DNA of 64,000 bases from Sphingomonadales bacterium (GTDB taxonomy: Bacteria > Pseudomonadota > Alphaproteobacteria > Sphingomonadales > Sphingomonadaceae): the NCBI GenBank assembly GCA_009995225.1, contig JAACPW010000012.1:57988-121987 (forward strand), in the 5' to 3' direction. Positions within the stretch are counted from its first letter, which is position 1. The number at the start of each line of letters is the position of its first letter. Under the pieces are notes generated by a model. It was not told the origin of the DNA. It searched no databases and saw only the letters and a program-made list of their open reading frames with translations. A program made the position numbers and the translations under genes. Positions 26,451-34,358 of the stretch are shown here, in pieces.

Positions 26451-26789
26451 TTAGGCGATGCGGCGCAGCCTCGGCCCGCTGTCGCGCTCGTCCTGCTGGG
26501 CGCACAAAAAGTCGATCACTGCCGGATGCATTGCGCCTTCAAAGGCGACTCCGGCGGTCGACCCTTCAACCCAGGCAATCAAGCCCAGGGGCGCGTTGAT
26601 CCCGTTCACCTTCATGGTTACCCGGTCGCCCACCTCGGCAAATCCGGCCTTCGCCTTGATCTTGCAGCCGCCTTCGGAGATGTCGAGCAGATCAACAAAC
26701 ACCACGCGAGACCGCACAAGGCTTTTTACAGTGAGGCTCATCGGCCGCCGTTCGGACGCGCGTGAGATGGAATGTATATTCATAGCCAT
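26451..26789 (-). CDS. PilZ domain protein
   Basis: Encodes about 112 residues from ATG 26789 (ATG 26783 and a start at 26864 are alternatives). RASERRPMSLTVKSLVRSR supplies the arginines of the c-di-GMP binding RxxxR-like loop, and VDLLDISEGGCKIKA is the D/NxSxxG motif of the PilZ barrel. It is a free-standing PilZ domain, so it would act as a c-di-GMP-responsive adaptor. It lies between two SOS units, 65 bases after imuB and on the same strand; whether imuB read-through reaches it is unknown. Its own SOS box is not visible. Confidence 0.8.
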   Translation of the reverse strand: MAMNIHSISRASERRPMSLTVKSLVRSRVVFVDLLDISEGGCKIKAKAGFAEVGDRVTMKVNGINAPLGLIAWVEGSTAGVAFEGAMHPAVIDFLCAQQDERDSGPRLRRIA

Positions 26790-26854
26790 TGGCTTCGCAC
26801 AAACCTGTAAAGGAAAGCTAAGTAAGCCGGTGAGGCAAATACGGTTAAAACCGA

Positions 26855-28474
26855 TCAGGCACACAGCCCTTGCAGAAACCAGTCAGGCATTCCGCCGCGC
26901 CCGTCACCTGCGATTCCCTGGCGGTAGATCCAGTAACGCCGCCCGGCTTCGTCCTCGACGCGATAATAGTCGCGCAGACGCGTGGTGGAGCGTTCGCGCC
27001 ACCATTCGGGCGCGATCCGCTCCGGCCCTTCCACCCGCACCACCTCACGCACGCTTCCCCGCCAGCGGAAACGCTGCGGCACGCCGTCAGGTGAGGCATA
27101 GAGCACAGCGATGGGTTCCGCCCGATCGAGCAGCTTCAACGGGCGGGCGTGGAAGGCGAGCGCACCTTGGGCCGGTGGCAGCGGCTCCATCGGCAGTTGC
27201 CAGCCTTGCGCGCGTTCGGGAATGTGGCTTGCACGCAGCACCGGGCGGGTGACGGCCTTGGCCCCCAATCGCACGGTCAGGCGGTCGATACAGGCTGCCA
27301 GCGCGGTACCGTGATGTTCGGCCGCCGCATCGAGATCGGCCTGCGCCACCTCAAGCGGCTCGCTCCAACTGGCACGCAATTGCACCGCTTCAATCCCGAA
27401 CCCAGCCTCGACATCGTCAAGCCGTGCGGCGAACAGACGGGTGATGTGGCTGGCCTCGCGAGTGGCGGCGGCGAGTTCGATGCGGCGTTGTAACACCTCG
27501 CCGTCGACCCGCCACAGCGCCAGTTCAAGCCGCCGCGCGCCTTCGCCGCGTGCCTCGAGCGTGCGCACCATATCGGCGGCAAGGTCTTCCACCACCCGGT
27601 CAAGCAAATCCCGGTGGCGCAACGGCTCCATCAAGCGACGCTGCACCATCGGCATCATCTGCGCGATCACCGGCAGCAATGGCTCGGGCACACGGCCGAG
27701 CAATTGATCGAGCCGCAGCAGCGGATTGGCAGCGGGTGAGCGATGGTTCCGAAATCGGCGGCGCAGCGAATCGCGAGCGGCGGCCTCCGCAGCAGGATCA
27801 TCGCCCGCACCGCTGACCCCTGCCAGCTCGCCCAGACGCTTGATCCCCAGACGCCGCAGCACGGTGAGCACATCATCGTCGAGCCGGAGCGCGGCCACCG
27901 GCAGATCGCCCAGCATCCGCAGCGGATCATCGCCCGGAGCAAGGATCGCCCCCGGTCTTGCAGGGTGAGACCCAAAATGCGCGAGCGCCCAAGCCGCGCC
28001 CGCCGTTGGCGCGAGCGCCGCGCGTGCGGTCAGCCCGCGCTGGGTAAAGGCCCGCGCAACATCGCCCAGCAGCGCCTCTTCGCCGCCATACAGGTGAGCG
28101 ACGCCGGTGACATCGATCAGCAGACCATCCGGTGGATCAAGCGCGCTCCACGGCCCCCAACGCTGTGCCCATAGGGCAAGTTTTTCCAGGCTTGCCAGAT
28201 CGCCCGCCGGATCGCCCGGCACGGCGGTAAGTTCGGGACAGAGCGCCCGCGCATCCGCCAGCAGCATCCCGGCCCGCGCACCCGCAGCCAATCCCGCATC
28301 ATTGGCAGCAGTGATCCGCGGTCCGTGCGCGGTGTCGGCGATCAGCGCGGTCGGCGCGGTCGTTTCGGGCGCATCAGGCGCGTGCGCGCGCTGCCAGCGA
28401 TCGACCGACAGTCGGGCGAGCCAGACGGACAGGATCCGGCGCGACGGCGAAGTCGGTGTCGGACTCGCAGGCAT
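26855..28474 (-). CDS. imuB: ImuB, Y-family polymerase-like mutasome subunit
   Basis: Encodes 539 residues from ATG 28474 (an ATG at 28510 is also in frame). It starts RRILSVWLARLSVDRW and carries LADARALCPELTAVPGD and LALWAQRWGPWSALDPPDGLLIDVTG, the Y-family palm pattern without the full set of catalytic acidic residues. It then has the little-finger-like region and the C-terminal domain (RRYWIYRQGI...DWFLQGLCA) shared by ImuB proteins. ImuB is inactive as a polymerase and acts as a hub linking the beta clamp, ImuA and DnaE2. It overlaps the 3' end of imuA by about 100 bases in another frame. Confidence 0.92.
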   Translation of the reverse strand: MPASPTPTSPSRRILSVWLARLSVDRWQRAHAPDAPETTAPTALIADTAHGPRITAANDAGLAAGARAGMLLADARALCPELTAVPGDPAGDLASLEKLALWAQRWGPWSALDPPDGLLIDVTGVAHLYGGEEALLGDVARAFTQRGLTARAALAPTAGAAWALAHFGSHPARPGAILAPGDDPLRMLGDLPVAALRLDDDVLTVLRRLGIKRLGELAGVSGAGDDPAAEAAARDSLRRRFRNHRSPAANPLLRLDQLLGRVPEPLLPVIAQMMPMVQRRLMEPLRHRDLLDRVVEDLAADMVRTLEARGEGARRLELALWRVDGEVLQRRIELAAATREASHITRLFAARLDDVEAGFGIEAVQLRASWSEPLEVAQADLDAAAEHHGTALAACIDRLTVRLGAKAVTRPVLRASHIPERAQGWQLPMEPLPPAQGALAFHARPLKLLDRAEPIAVLYASPDGVPQRFRWRGSVREVVRVEGPERIAPEWWRERSTTRLRDYYRVEDEAGRRYWIYRQGIAGDGRGGMPDWFLQGLCA

Positions 28475-29162
28475 TTGGCTGGGTGCGGAGGCGTAGGGTT
28501 TCGGTATCATCGCTCAATATCCATTCGCCCGGCGCATGGGCACGCGCACGAAACAATTCGGCGTGCCATCTGGCGGTGCCGGGGGCGGCCGCATTCCAGC
28601 GCGGCGGCAAAGACGGGGCAGCGCGTGCCTGCCAGCGCATCCGGGCCGAAGAAAGATCAGGCTGGGCATCAAGCCGTACCAGCCACAGCCGCACCCCGTG
28701 ACGTTCCGCCATAAGGCTGAGACGGCGTGAGGCGGTGAAGGACAGCGCGCGCGGATTGCCCGCGATCTCCCCGATCACGCAGGCAAGATCACGGCACTTG
28801 AGCCCCTCCTCCAACGCGAACAGCGCGTCTTCGGGCGTGGCGGCGGCGACATGGATCACCCGGTGACGCCATTCAGGCGGCAGGCCGGCAAGGCAGGGCC
28901 GTCCCCCCAATTGCATGGCTTTGCGATCCTGTACCCACAGCAACTGCCGGATATCCTGCGCCGCACCCGCGTCCGATGACGAGTTCAAGGCGTCACGCGC
29001 CAGCGCCAGCGCCAGCCCCGCCCCGCTCGCCTCTCCTGCCGGAGCGAAGATTTCCGAATGAAACGGCTGCGCAGGCAGGCCCGGTCGCCAACGCGGTTCA
29101 GCAAGGTGTGCAGGCAGAACACGGGCGGGTGACGGTTTGGATGACATGAAGGAACGACTCAT
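28374..29162 (-). CDS. imuA: ImuA, RecA-like mutasome protein
   Basis: Encodes 262 residues (or 257 from ATG 29147). It resembles RecA-fold ImuA proteins: FHSEIFAPAGEASGAGLALALAR, then HVAAATPEDALFALEEGLKC and GEIAGNPRALSFTASRRLSLMAERHG, ending in a region with RWHAELFRARAHAPGEWIL. There is no clear Walker A, as usual for this group. ImuA works with ImuB and DnaE2 in translesion synthesis and damage-induced mutagenesis. A perfect SOS box starts three bases upstream of ATG 29162, so the downstream ATG 29147 may be the true start. Confidence 0.87.
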   Translation of the reverse strand: MSRSFMSSKPSPARVLPAHLAEPRWRPGLPAQPFHSEIFAPAGEASGAGLALALARDALNSSSDAGAAQDIRQLLWVQDRKAMQLGGRPCLAGLPPEWRHRVIHVAAATPEDALFALEEGLKCRDLACVIGEIAGNPRALSFTASRRLSLMAERHGVRLWLVRLDAQPDLSSARMRWQARAAPSLPPRWNAAAPGTARWHAELFRARAHAPGEWILSDDTETLRLRTQPNACESDTDFAVAPDPVRLARPTVGRSLAARARA

Positions 29163-29164
29163 TT

Positions 29165-29179
29165 GTTCGCATTATGTTC
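29165..29179 (-). promoter_or_regulatory. SOS box (LexA site) of imuA-imuB
   Basis: GTTC, seven bases GCATTAT, GTTC is a second perfect LexA site, placed immediately before imuA. Together with the box at 26386-26400 it puts all three mutasome genes under the SOS response from two promoters. Confidence 0.88.
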
Positions 29180-29215
29180 CAACTCTGGCCCTTTGGCAAT
29201 CACGCCGCCGGGACA

Positions 29216-29249
29216 GAAAAAGGGCGCCCGCTTCCGGGCGCCCCTTTGT
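29216..29249 (-). terminator. Rho-independent terminator after the amino-acid permease gene
   Basis: GGGCGCCCG and CGGGCGCCC form a perfect nine-base-pair stem around a short loop. Read on the minus strand it is followed by a run of six T residues. It lies 21 bases after the permease stop and upstream of the imuA promoter, so it insulates the SOS unit. Confidence 0.88.
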
Positions 29250-29269
29250 ATGTCCATAAAAGCAATCGA

Positions 29270-30841
29270 TCAGGATTTGGGATTATCGATCGGAATGATC
29301 GTCTCGTCACCCAGAACATCATCGACCACTTCCACGATCCCGCGACCCAGATGGCTGCGACCGCGTCCGTATAGCGTGTAGATCGCCACGCCGATCAGGG
29401 TCCACACCGGCAGAACGATCATCGCTTCCGTCGGCAGATTGACGAAGAGGAACAGACAGCCCGCAATCGCCGCGGGAGCGATGATCATCAGGCCAGCGAC
29501 CCTGAAGGGACGTTTCACATCGGGCCGCGTCCGGCGCAGCACCATCACCGCCAAGGCCACCAGCGCAAAGGCGTAAAGCGTGCCGGCATTGGCGATATCG
29601 GCCAGCTTTCCGACTGGCAGAAACGCCGCAGCCACCGCCACAACCACACCGGTCATCGCTGTTACAACGTGGGGCGTCTGCCACTTGGGGTGCACCGTGC
29701 TCAGGACTTCGGGAAGCAACCCATCACGGCTCATCACGAAGAAGATACGGGTCTGGGCATAGAGCAACACCAGAATGACCGAAGGAAGCGCAATGAAGGC
29801 GGCATAACCCAGAGCGTTGCCGATGCTCGAATACCCGATCTGGCGCAGCACGTGGGCCAGTGCTTCATCCGAACACACCAACGCTGCCGAGTAGGCCGGC
29901 ATGGCGCACTGGCGGGCGAGTTCTTCTGACCCTGCCGGGAACGGCACGCCGTCCGGCCCCATGATGGGCTGCCCCCCGATAGTCCCGATCGCACCGGCTG
30001 CCACCAGAATGTAGAATACCGTGCAGAACAAGAGCGATCCGACCAGACCGATCGGCACGTTGCGCTGCGGGTTCTTGGTTTCTTCCGCCGCAGTCGAAAC
30101 CGCATCGAAGCCCACATAGGCAAAGAAGATCGTCGCCGCAGCGCCGACCGCGCCGACTCCCGTGCCCCAGCCGCCGAACACATTAGCAGGCAAGAACGGG
30201 TTGAAATTCGCGGAATCGATTTCAGGCAAGGTCAGCACGATGAAAACCGTCAGCGCGGTCACCTTGATGACAACCAGCACCGCATTGACCTTGGCGCTTT
30301 CACTCGTACCGATCATCAGCAGCCACGTAACAAGCAATGCGATCACCAGCGCCGGCAGATTGATGACACCGCCTTCAACCCCGCCGAATGCCAAAGGTCC
30401 ACCCGAAAGCGCCGCAGGAAGGGCTATGCCGAAAGTCTCGTTAAGGATGGTGCCGACGAAATAACCCGACCAGCCCACCGACACCGCGCTCGCCGCGATG
30501 GCGTATTCGAGCACCAGCGCCCAGCCCACTGTCCAGGCCAGGAATTCCCCCATCGTGGCGTAGGTATAGGTATAGGCCGATCCCGAGACCGGAATGGTCG
30601 AGGAAATCTCGGCATAACAAAGCGCGGCGACGATGCAGATCAATCCGGCAATCGCGAAAGCCAGCATCAGCCCCGGCCCGGCTTTTTGAGCCCCGGCCGA
30701 CGTCAGCACGAAAATCCCGGTGCCGATGATGCAGCCAATGCCAAACAGCATCAGCTGAATCGCACCGAGCGAACGCTTGAGTGATTTCTTTTCCGCCGCT
30801 GCGAGGATCGCGTCGAGCGGCTTTACCCTGTCTAGAAACAT
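29270..30841 (-). CDS. APC-superfamily amino-acid permease (cationic amino-acid transporter-like)
   Basis: Encodes 523 residues with about twelve or more hydrophobic segments. The first transmembrane helix has the family motif FGIGCIIGTGIFVLTSAGAQ, followed by AGPGLMLAFAIAGL, CYAEISSTIPVSGSAYTYTY and YVGFDAVSTAAEETKNPQRN, typical of the CAT/YfnA group. A loop around residues 295-325 contains two cysteines (ARQCAMPAY and ALVCSDEAL). It probably imports an amino acid by proton symport; the substrate cannot be fixed. A gap of 138 bases separates it from the divergent panB. Confidence 0.9.
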   Translation of the reverse strand: MFLDRVKPLDAILAAAEKKSLKRSLGAIQLMLFGIGCIIGTGIFVLTSAGAQKAGPGLMLAFAIAGLICIVAALCYAEISSTIPVSGSAYTYTYATMGEFLAWTVGWALVLEYAIAASAVSVGWSGYFVGTILNETFGIALPAALSGGPLAFGGVEGGVINLPALVIALLVTWLLMIGTSESAKVNAVLVVIKVTALTVFIVLTLPEIDSANFNPFLPANVFGGWGTGVGAVGAAATIFFAYVGFDAVSTAAEETKNPQRNVPIGLVGSLLFCTVFYILVAAGAIGTIGGQPIMGPDGVPFPAGSEELARQCAMPAYSAALVCSDEALAHVLRQIGYSSIGNALGYAAFIALPSVILVLLYAQTRIFFVMSRDGLLPEVLSTVHPKWQTPHVVTAMTGVVVAVAAAFLPVGKLADIANAGTLYAFALVALAVMVLRRTRPDVKRPFRVAGLMIIAPAAIAGCLFLFVNLPTEAMIVLPVWTLIGVAIYTLYGRGRSHLGRGIVEVVDDVLGDETIIPIDNPKS

Positions 30842-30979
30842 CTGGAATAGGTCTCCCCTTGATCGCAGGCAGATCCCCTGCGCGACCGTCAGGCTGTAAC
30901 GCTAGCGCAACACGCTCGCAAAACAAGCGCCAAAGCGCAGGCTTTCCCCCGACGCGCGCACCCGCTAGGGCTGACAACC

Positions 30980-31852
30980 ATGTCTACAACCTTTCAGCTC
31001 GACACCAGCACCAGCCGTGCCAACCCCACCCCGCAGCCCATGCGGCGCCTGACGGTTCCAGGCATCCGCGCGCGCAAGACAGACGGCGTGACGGCGCAAC
31101 CTCTGGTGATGCTGACCGCCTATACCGCGCGTCAGGCCCAGATCCTCGATAGCCACTGCGATCTGCTGCTGGTGGGAGATTCCCTCGGACAGGTGATCTA
31201 TGGATTGCCCTCGACCGTGCCTGTGACATTGGAGATGATGGCCAATCACGGTGCGGCCGTGGTGCGCGGGTCATATCACTCGGTCGTGGTGGTCGACATG
31301 CCTTTCGGCTCGTACGAGGCTTCGCCCGAGCAGGCGTTTGAAAGCGCGGCGTTTCTGATGAAGCAGACGGGCGCTGCGGCCATAAAGCTTGAAGGTGGAG
31401 CGGCCATGGCCCCGACTGTTGCCTTCCTCAATAGCCGAGGGATTCCTGTAATGGGCCATGTTGGCCTTACCCCGCAGGCCGTGAACGTGCTCGGCGGATA
31501 TGGCGCGCGCGGGCGATCGGATGCTGAAGCGGAAAAGATCGTCTCCGATGCAAAGGCCCTGGATGAAGCCGGTGCCTTTGCCATTGTCATCGAAGGCGTC
31601 GTCGAACCCATCGCAATCGCGGCAACCGTCGCTGTAAGCTGCCCAACCATCGGCATCGGCGCATCGGCGCAATGTGACGGACAGGTGCTGGTGACTGACG
31701 ATATGCTCGGCATGTTCGAGCGCGTGCCGCGATTTGTGAAGCGGTACGAAGATATCGCAGGCGTAATCGACCGCACTGTGGCCCGTTATGCCCAGGAAGT
31801 GCGCGATCGCAGTTTCCCAGGCGCCGAACAGACGTACCAACCCAAGGCCTAA
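30980..31852 (+). CDS. panB: 3-methyl-2-oxobutanoate hydroxymethyltransferase
   Basis: First step of pantothenate synthesis: transfer of a hydroxymethyl group from methylene-tetrahydrofolate to 2-oxoisovalerate, giving ketopantoate. Encodes 290 residues. LTAYTARQAQILDSHCDLLLVGDSLG is the N-terminal substrate and metal region, with metal Asp in GDSLG and Asp in VVVVDMPFGSYE. IEGVVEPIA holds the catalytic Glu, and IGIGASAQCDGQVLVTDDMLG is the C-terminal signature. The substrate comes from the valine pathway (ilvC in this window). No panC or panE lies nearby. It is convergent with the transporter gene, with a four-base overlap. Confidence 0.96.
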   Translation: MSTTFQLDTSTSRANPTPQPMRRLTVPGIRARKTDGVTAQPLVMLTAYTARQAQILDSHCDLLLVGDSLGQVIYGLPSTVPVTLEMMANHGAAVVRGSYHSVVVVDMPFGSYEASPEQAFESAAFLMKQTGAAAIKLEGGAAMAPTVAFLNSRGIPVMGHVGLTPQAVNVLGGYGARGRSDAEAEKIVSDAKALDEAGAFAIVIEGVVEPIAIAATVAVSCPTIGIGASAQCDGQVLVTDDMLGMFERVPRFVKRYEDIAGVIDRTVARYAQEVRDRSFPGAEQTYQPKA

Positions 31853-32826
31853 GCTTGGGCAGTCTTTGCAAGCCGCACTGCAAGAGGCGCGGCCAGTACC
31901 AGCTGCGCCAAGTGATAGAGCAGCAATGGCGCGATTACGAACCCGGCGCTGGCCGGTGGAAACAGGATAGCGGCCAGCGGCGCGCCGATGACGACGCTTT
32001 TCTGCGATCCGACAAACAGGAAAGCGATCCGGTCAGCACGCGGCAGGCCAAGCAGTCCTGCACTCACCCAAGCCCCTGCCAGCGCCAATCCCAGCATCGC
32101 CAGCACTAAGACTATCAGCGCCGCCCAATCGCCCAGCGCAAACATCGTGCCCAAACCTTGCTCGACCGCGCCGGAGAAGGCGACATAGACCGCGATTCCG
32201 ATCACGGCCCGATCAAGCCAGGCGATCCGCGCACGATGGGCCGCGATCTGCTCGATCACTCGGCCTTGCACAATCTGCCCGATCACGAACGGCAGCACCA
32301 GAATAACGGCAATGCGGACGACCGCCTCGCTGCCGATCTCACCCGCCCCGCCCCCGCCCAACAGCGCGAACAGCGGCGCGCTCACGAATACGCCGATGAT
32401 GTTGATGAGAGCCGCGCCGATGACGGCTAGACCCACGTTGCCCTCCGCCAGGCTGGTGTAGCTGGTGGAAGATTGCACGGTCGATGGCAGACAGCCGAGA
32501 TAGACAAAGCCCAAGGCCACGACCGGCGGCAGAACGTTCTGCGCAAGGTGCGCAAAGCCAAGCCCGCCGATCGCCATTGCGCCAAAAACGAATAGCAGCA
32601 GCGGCCCGAAATAACGCCAGTTGGCAAGGCCCCGCGCAATCTCGGACCGGCGGATTCGCATGCCATTCACCAGGAATAATAGAAAGATACCGGCACTGGA
32701 GACCATGGCTGCAGCGGCACGCGCACCTCCCGTCGCAGGCAGCACAAGCGCAAGACCCGCAGAAAGCGCCAGCACGGCGATCATGGGATCGGTCAGAAAT
32801 GGCGGGCGAGAAGCAGGCTTGAGCAT
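31849..32826 (-). CDS. BASS-family (bile acid:sodium symporter-like) transporter
   Basis: Encodes 325 residues with nine to ten hydrophobic segments and no signal peptide. The start LTDPMIAVLALSAGLALVLP and the conserved VYLGCLPSTVQSSTSYTSLAEGN (unwound-helix sodium/substrate region) mark the SBF-like YfeH-type branch of the family. Some BASS proteins carry organic acids, and one (PanS) imports ketopantoate or pantoate. The gene abuts panB, though convergently, so a role in pantoate transport is possible but only suggested by position. Other organic anions are equally possible. Confidence 0.82.
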   Translation of the reverse strand: MLKPASRPPFLTDPMIAVLALSAGLALVLPATGGARAAAAMVSSAGIFLLFLVNGMRIRRSEIARGLANWRYFGPLLLFVFGAMAIGGLGFAHLAQNVLPPVVALGFVYLGCLPSTVQSSTSYTSLAEGNVGLAVIGAALINIIGVFVSAPLFALLGGGGAGEIGSEAVVRIAVILVLPFVIGQIVQGRVIEQIAAHRARIAWLDRAVIGIAVYVAFSGAVEQGLGTMFALGDWAALIVLVLAMLGLALAGAWVSAGLLGLPRADRIAFLFVGSQKSVVIGAPLAAILFPPASAGFVIAPLLLYHLAQLVLAAPLAVRLAKTAQA

Positions 32827-32876
32827 CAGGCACGCGCCCTGCCCTGCTGCATCACGCTTGTCGAGCGGCAGCGCGC

Positions 32877-34358
32877 CTATCGTTGGGAAAGCGAGCGGGG
32901 CCGCATCTCTGCCAGCAAGGTGGCAAAGCGGCGTTCCTCGTCATCTTGCCCCATCGCCCGCGCTGCGCGCAATCGCAGACCAAGCAGCGCTGGATCATGC
33001 CCTGCGCCCATCGCTATCGCATGATCGAGCAGAGGCCCCACACGCGCCCACTGACCGCTTTGCCCTAAATGCTCCGCCAAGGCGATTACGGCGCTTGCAT
33101 TATCGGGCTCGTTCGCCGCATGCCGCGCCAGCAGCAGGTCGACGGCCGCAAGCTCGCCAGAATTCGTGTAAGCGAGAACGACCTTGCGCGTGAGCGGCCA
33201 GGGTCGCTTGACCCGTGCCGTCATCGCATAGGCGGACAGGGCAGCTTGCAGATCACCCGCGCCCAGTGCTGCATCGCCTGCCAGTGCCGAAACGTCAGCT
33301 GACGCCGGAAAACGCGCCGTCAGCACCCTGGCGTCTGCCCTTGCCTTGATCCAATCGCCGGCCAGCCCTGCGGCACGAATAGTCATTGTCGGCGACGGCA
33401 GGCCTTCACGCAGGGAAAGCACCACCGCGGAATTGCCTGCGCCTTGCATCGCTTTTTCCAATAATGGCGCCGCGCCTGCCCGGTCGCCGCGCTGTTCATG
33501 TGCCCGCGCCACCAACATCACCAGATAAGGCGTGGCTTCGGGACGTTTTGCGTCCCGGCCAAAACGGGCGGCAAGTTCATCCACCCGCCCCGCATCAAAC
33601 AGCGCCTTTGCAAACAGTTCACGCAGCCGCGAATTACCGGGTTGGCGCGCGGTAAGACCTTCAAGGATTGCAGCGGCGCTATCAGCATTGCCTTCGGCCA
33701 GACTGATGATCGCGTCGAGTTGGAGCGCGGCCGGTACACCGCGGTCTGTCATGCCACTGCGCGATAGCAGACTGCGCGCGAGCGCATACTCGCCGCCGCG
33801 CGCGGCCAGGACCGCTTGCAGATACGGCACACGCAGATCATCCGGTGCGATGTCACCGAGCGTACGGACTGCCGCAAGCATCGCCCCCGCTTCGCCGCCG
33901 TCGCCAAGTGTTGCGGCATATTCCGCCCAAGCATCGACGTAGAATGGATCGGCTGTCAGTGCGGCGCGGAACCACGGCAAGGCGGCCCGATGCCCATGCG
34001 CATCCCGCACCATGAGCGCCCGTAGCAACAATGCGGGCGGATGATCGGGACCCAATACCAGAGCCCGGTCAGCGGCCTCCAAGGCTGTGAGATTTTCACC
34101 GTTGCGAAGGCGCATACGGGCAATCGCAGTCCATACAGCCGGATCGTCCGGCGCCATGACGACTGCCTCATCCAGCACCCGCAGCACTTCGGCCGATTGA
34201 CCTGCCACCATTGCTCGATCAGCGTCATCGAGCAGCCCAGCCAATGCCGATGGGGGCGAACCTAAGTCCGGATGCGCCCCATCGGCACCACCCGAACAAC
34301 CCGCCAATGACAAAAGCAAAGCGCACAAACAGGCGGTTGCTTCATGCCTGAAGGTCAT
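32877..34358 (-). CDS. TPR-repeat lipoprotein of the PEP-CTERM regulatory cluster
   Basis: Encodes 493 residues. The N-terminus MTFRHEATACLCALLLSLAGC is a lipoprotein signal with lipobox LAGC (Cys21). Tetratricopeptide-like helical pairs follow through most of the length (AEVLRVLDEAVVMAPDDPAVW, ALEAADRALVLGPDHPPAL and many more). It overlaps the end of prsR by 17 bases, so it is translated with the sensor and regulator. Exosortase loci often carry a TPR lipoprotein (PrsT) of about 900 residues; this one is much shorter and may be a different TPR scaffold for polysaccharide export. Confidence 0.8.
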   Translation of the reverse strand: MTFRHEATACLCALLLSLAGCSGGADGAHPDLGSPPSALAGLLDDADRAMVAGQSAEVLRVLDEAVVMAPDDPAVWTAIARMRLRNGENLTALEAADRALVLGPDHPPALLLRALMVRDAHGHRAALPWFRAALTADPFYVDAWAEYAATLGDGGEAGAMLAAVRTLGDIAPDDLRVPYLQAVLAARGGEYALARSLLSRSGMTDRGVPAALQLDAIISLAEGNADSAAAILEGLTARQPGNSRLRELFAKALFDAGRVDELAARFGRDAKRPEATPYLVMLVARAHEQRGDRAGAAPLLEKAMQGAGNSAVVLSLREGLPSPTMTIRAAGLAGDWIKARADARVLTARFPASADVSALAGDAALGAGDLQAALSAYAMTARVKRPWPLTRKVVLAYTNSGELAAVDLLLARHAANEPDNASAVIALAEHLGQSGQWARVGPLLDHAIAMGAGHDPALLGLRLRAARAMGQDDEERRFATLLAEMRPRSLSQR

